Source of the DNA: Parvularculaceae bacterium
GTDB lineage: Bacteria > Pseudomonadota > Alphaproteobacteria > Caulobacterales > Parvularculaceae
DNA: 7,841 bases
NCBI GenBank assembly: GCA_027080545.1
Contig: JALWRV010000114.1
Location: 1-7,841, forward strand
Reading direction: 5' to 3'
The position numbers and the translations under genes are program-made. A model generated the notes under the pieces. It searched no databases. It had not been told where the DNA came from and saw nothing but the letters and a program-made list of their open reading frames with translations. Positions within the stretch are counted from its first letter, which is position 1. Every line of letters begins with the position of its first letter. Shown here one piece after another: positions 5,918 through 7,841 of the stretch.

Positions 5918-6930
5918 CCGGATTGGACTCCGCGCAAGGTGAGAATCAACCAGAGGAAAAAGGGCGCCCCCACCAAAGCGGTCAGCACCCCTAATTTCAA
6001 TTCATTGTCAAAGCCGGCGAGCCGGACCGCCATATCCGCCAATAACAGGAGATTGGCTCCGGCTAAACCGGCGACTACCAATAGTTTGGCCGGGTCAAAT
6101 CGCACCAAAGGCCGCATGAGATGGGGGACCACCAAGCCCACAAAACCGATAATGCCACTGACCGCAACGCTGGCACCGACGGCCAAAGCGGTTCCGAAGA
6201 CAATAAAAAACTGCACCCGGGCGAGGGGCACGCCCATGCTTGCGGCGACATTTTCGCCAAGGCTGAGGGCCGCAAGCGCTCGGCCCGTGGTGAGCAACAT
6301 CACCCATCCGGTGAGCATGAAAGGCAAGACCAGCCAAAGATGGTCCATGGAACGATTGGCAAGAGACCCCATCAGCCAAAAGGTGATTTCATAAATGGCA
6401 AAGGGGTTGGGAGAAAAATTAAGCGCCAGAGCGATGAGGGCGCCAGAGAGGCTGGAAAGGGCCACCCCGGCCAAGATCAGGCTGAGCCGAGAAGCGCGTC
6501 CCGCCAGCATGTAAAGTAAAAAAGCGCTGGTTAGCGCACCGATAATGGCCGCTATTGGCAAGGCCAAAGAAAAATGGGCGGAAAGCCCCGAATAAAGCGC
6601 CAGCACGGCCCCTAAAGCGCCCCCACCAGAGACCCCCAATATGCCCGGCTCAGCCAAGGGATTGTGCAAAAACCCTTGCATGGCAGCGCCGGAAAGGCCG
6701 AGGCTGGCCCCTACCAGAACCGCCAACAGGCTTCGGGGGAAGCGAATTTCGGTTAAAATAATATGGCGGGCCATGGCGATTTTATCATCACCGGGGGACC
6801 AGAAATCAGCAAGCCCAACAGAGGCCGGACCGACCAAAAGAGAGGTGGTAAACAAGGCCAATAATATGGCGGATAAAAATATCACCAAGAGGGGGAAGGA
6901 AGGCAGGCTTGGCGGGGTTTGCGCGCTCAT
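5914..6930 (-). CDS. FecCD/BtuC-family ABC importer permease
   Basis: The membrane channel subunit of a metal-chelate importer, 338 residues, with many hydrophobic segments matching the multi-helix FecCD fold. The first helix is at about 11-34. Conserved elements are IRFPRSLLAVLVGASLGLSG (62-81), MQGFLHNPLAEPGILGVSGG (84-103), IGFVGLVVPHLMRPL (261-275), GANLLLLADMAVR (291-303) and ELKLGVLTALVGAPFFLW (310-327). The frame is open to an ATG at 7017, but I place the start at 6930. That ATG overlaps the binding-protein stop as ATGA (6927-6930) and has GGAGG 10 bases upstream (6941-6945). It also removes a basic, non-family-like 29-residue leader that would overlap the upstream gene by 91 bases. 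The 3' end joins the ATPase by another ATGA overlap. The protein should sit in the inner membrane, take substrate from the binding protein and be powered by the ATPase. Confidence 0.94.
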   Translation of the reverse strand: MSAQTPPSLPSFPLLVIFLSAILLALFTTSLLVGPASVGLADFWSPGDDKIAMARHIILTEIRFPRSLLAVLVGASLGLSGAAMQGFLHNPLAEPGILGVSGGGALGAVLALYSGLSAHFSLALPIAAIIGALTSAFLLYMLAGRASRLSLILAGVALSSLSGALIALALNFSPNPFAIYEITFWLMGSLANRSMDHLWLVLPFMLTGWVMLLTTGRALAALSLGENVAASMGVPLARVQFFIVFGTALAVGASVAVSGIIGFVGLVVPHLMRPLVRFDPAKLLVVAGLAGANLLLLADMAVRLAGFDNELKLGVLTALVGAPFFLWLILTLRGVQSG

Positions 6931-7799
6931 GGTTGCACAGCCTCCATGGCTTGTTGCCATTTGTTTCGTGCTTTCACCAAGCGCGTTAGGGCGGTGAGGG
7001 CGTGGCTGGTGCCGCATAAGGTTTCGCGAGAGGGAATGGTCACACGCTCACTTTGGGCCAATAGGGGGCGCATGGCCGGATGGTCGAGCAAGGTCGTGGC
7101 CAAAGCCGGTTTGGCGTACCTATCGCCTTGGCTGATAATGTCCGGCGATGCCAGCAGCAAGGCTTCCAGCGAAAGTCTGCCAGAGCTGCCGCGGCCGAGC
7201 CTGTCCGAGAGCAAATCAAGCCCGGCTATGTGGGCCAGAGTGTAAAGTAGCGACCCCGGCCCTGCGATGAAGCCGTTGGGGTCATAATTGGTATAAAGAG
7301 GAAGTGGTTGGTTTGGGGGCGGTGTTGCATCGACCAAAATATTTTCAATATTGGTTATAATCGCCTTTGCCTTTTTTTCTTCGCCAAGGCGCAAACCCAA
7401 AGTGCGATAGTTTTCGATCATCGCCTCAATGGAAGTGGCGGGGGGGATTTTTACCACCTCAAACCCAAGGCGCTCAAGAAGCGCCACCGTCGGCCCCGCC
7501 CCATAGGTACCGGCTAATATTAAGTCTGGTTGTTGCAATAAAATTTCCTCGGCCTGACCATGATTAAGAGTGAGGGTTTTGGCTTGTTCGGCCATATTGG
7601 AGGAAACCGGGTCAGCGACGAGCCAGCTGACCGAAACAATGCGTTCTGGGTCAACCAGTTGCATCAACATTTGATCGGTACACAAATTGATAGAAACAAT
7701 GCGTTGCGGGATGTCCGGAGGGACATCGGAACTATTGTTCACATTGGCGGCCAATGTAGGGCCTGTCAGAAAGGTGGTAAGCCAGATGATTACAAACAT
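6927..7799 (-). CDS. Periplasmic substrate-binding protein of a BtuF/FecB-type importer
   Basis: Captures the chelate in the periplasm and delivers it to the permease. The 290 residues from this ATG begin with a hydrophobic stretch (FVIIWLTTFL) ending in a plausible signal-peptidase site near TLA-A (residues 15-18). The first lobe starts PQRIVSINLCTDQMLMQL (31-48) and contains EEILLQQPDLILAGTYG (84-100). The second lobe has LEALLLASPDII (211-222) and LLDHPAMRPL (237-246). Glu84/85 and Glu212 sit where docking glutamates occur in family members. C40 and C262 could form a disulfide. The NLCTDQ opening resembles a subgroup often linked with vitamin B12-type receptors, but cargo is not proven. 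The start is doubtful. The ATG lacks a well-spaced ribosome site (AAAGGA is 13 bases away), and the frame stays open to the window edge. Upstream in-frame codons are basic (KTYRKDDR), which would give a more normal signal peptide. The gene may therefore be truncated at its 5' end here. Confidence 0.88.
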   Translation of the reverse strand: MFVIIWLTTFLTGPTLAANVNNSSDVPPDIPQRIVSINLCTDQMLMQLVDPERIVSVSWLVADPVSSNMAEQAKTLTLNHGQAEEILLQQPDLILAGTYGAGPTVALLERLGFEVVKIPPATSIEAMIENYRTLGLRLGEEKKAKAIITNIENILVDATPPPNQPLPLYTNYDPNGFIAGPGSLLYTLAHIAGLDLLSDRLGRGSSGRLSLEALLLASPDIISQGDRYAKPALATTLLDHPAMRPLLAQSERVTIPSRETLCGTSHALTALTRLVKARNKWQQAMEAVQP

Positions 7800-7824
7800 G
7801 GTTTGGCGATCATCCTTTCTGTAG

Positions 7825-7836
7825 GTTTTTAAAAAC
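7825..7836. repeat. 12-bp perfect palindrome GTTTTTAAAAAC
   Basis: This self-complementary AT-rich sequence lies 26 bases upstream of the annotated ATG of the binding protein. It does not resemble a Fur box. It may be an operator or promoter element, or coding sequence if that gene starts further right. Chance is a real possibility. Confidence 0.25.
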
Positions 7837-7841
7837 GAAAC

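Noticed and set aside
1..7841. An undescribed defence, mobile or biosynthetic system
   Set aside because: All substantial frames belong to known families, with no integrase, transposase, repeat array, atypical composition or unexplained large gene.

Overview
This 7.8 kb window looks like chromosomal DNA from a Gram-negative, probably alphaproteobacterial, organism of moderate GC content. The assignment is an inference from protein style: a class II DAHP synthase tail, a GnnA/GnnB-like sugar enzyme pair, a BphA4-type flavoprotein, and a binding-protein-dependent importer of the kind that works with TonB-dependent outer-membrane receptors. Seven protein genes are essentially complete and one is a 3' fragment. 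Coding density is very high. The only non-coding gap above 100 bases is at 118-227, and no stretch over 300 bases lacks a gene. I see no rRNA, tRNA, CRISPR array, insertion sequence or phage gene.

Left part, plus strand (1-5160): the end of a class II DAHP synthase gene (shikimate pathway) is followed by a 110-base leader with potential RNA structure. Next comes a two-gene unit for an NAD-dependent nucleotide-sugar oxidoreductase and a PLP-dependent sugar aminotransferase. Together these can oxidise and then aminate C3 of a UDP-sugar. In other bacteria such a pair (GnnA/GnnB) makes UDP-2,3-diamino sugar for lipid A, while the related WbpB/WbpE pair makes a uronate for O-antigen. Pyruvate kinase follows after 41 bases. 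Six bases later comes a ferredoxin/rubredoxin-reductase-like FAD protein. Both of these last genes appear to use TTG starts, although pyruvate kinase also has a credible ATG start.

Right part, minus strand (5141-7799 and beyond the right edge): a compact ABC importer operon of the BtuFCD/FecBCD class, transcribed leftward as binding protein, then permease, then ATPase. The genes are joined by two ATGA stop/start overlaps. The likely cargo is a metal chelate, most probably a corrinoid, less surely heme or siderophore. The binding-protein reading frame stays open to the window edge, so its true start may lie outside.

The two blocks converge and their last genes overlap tail-to-tail by 20 bp. 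A plausible intrinsic terminator for the plus-strand block lies inside the 3' coding part of the ATPase gene. Overall this is an ordinary housekeeping and transport region. I found no convincing undescribed system. The points worth a second look are the GnnA/GnnB assignment, the pyruvate kinase-flavoprotein coupling with a 9-bp tandem repeat at the flavoprotein start, the terminator inside an opposing gene, the structured leader, and the unresolved start of the binding protein.
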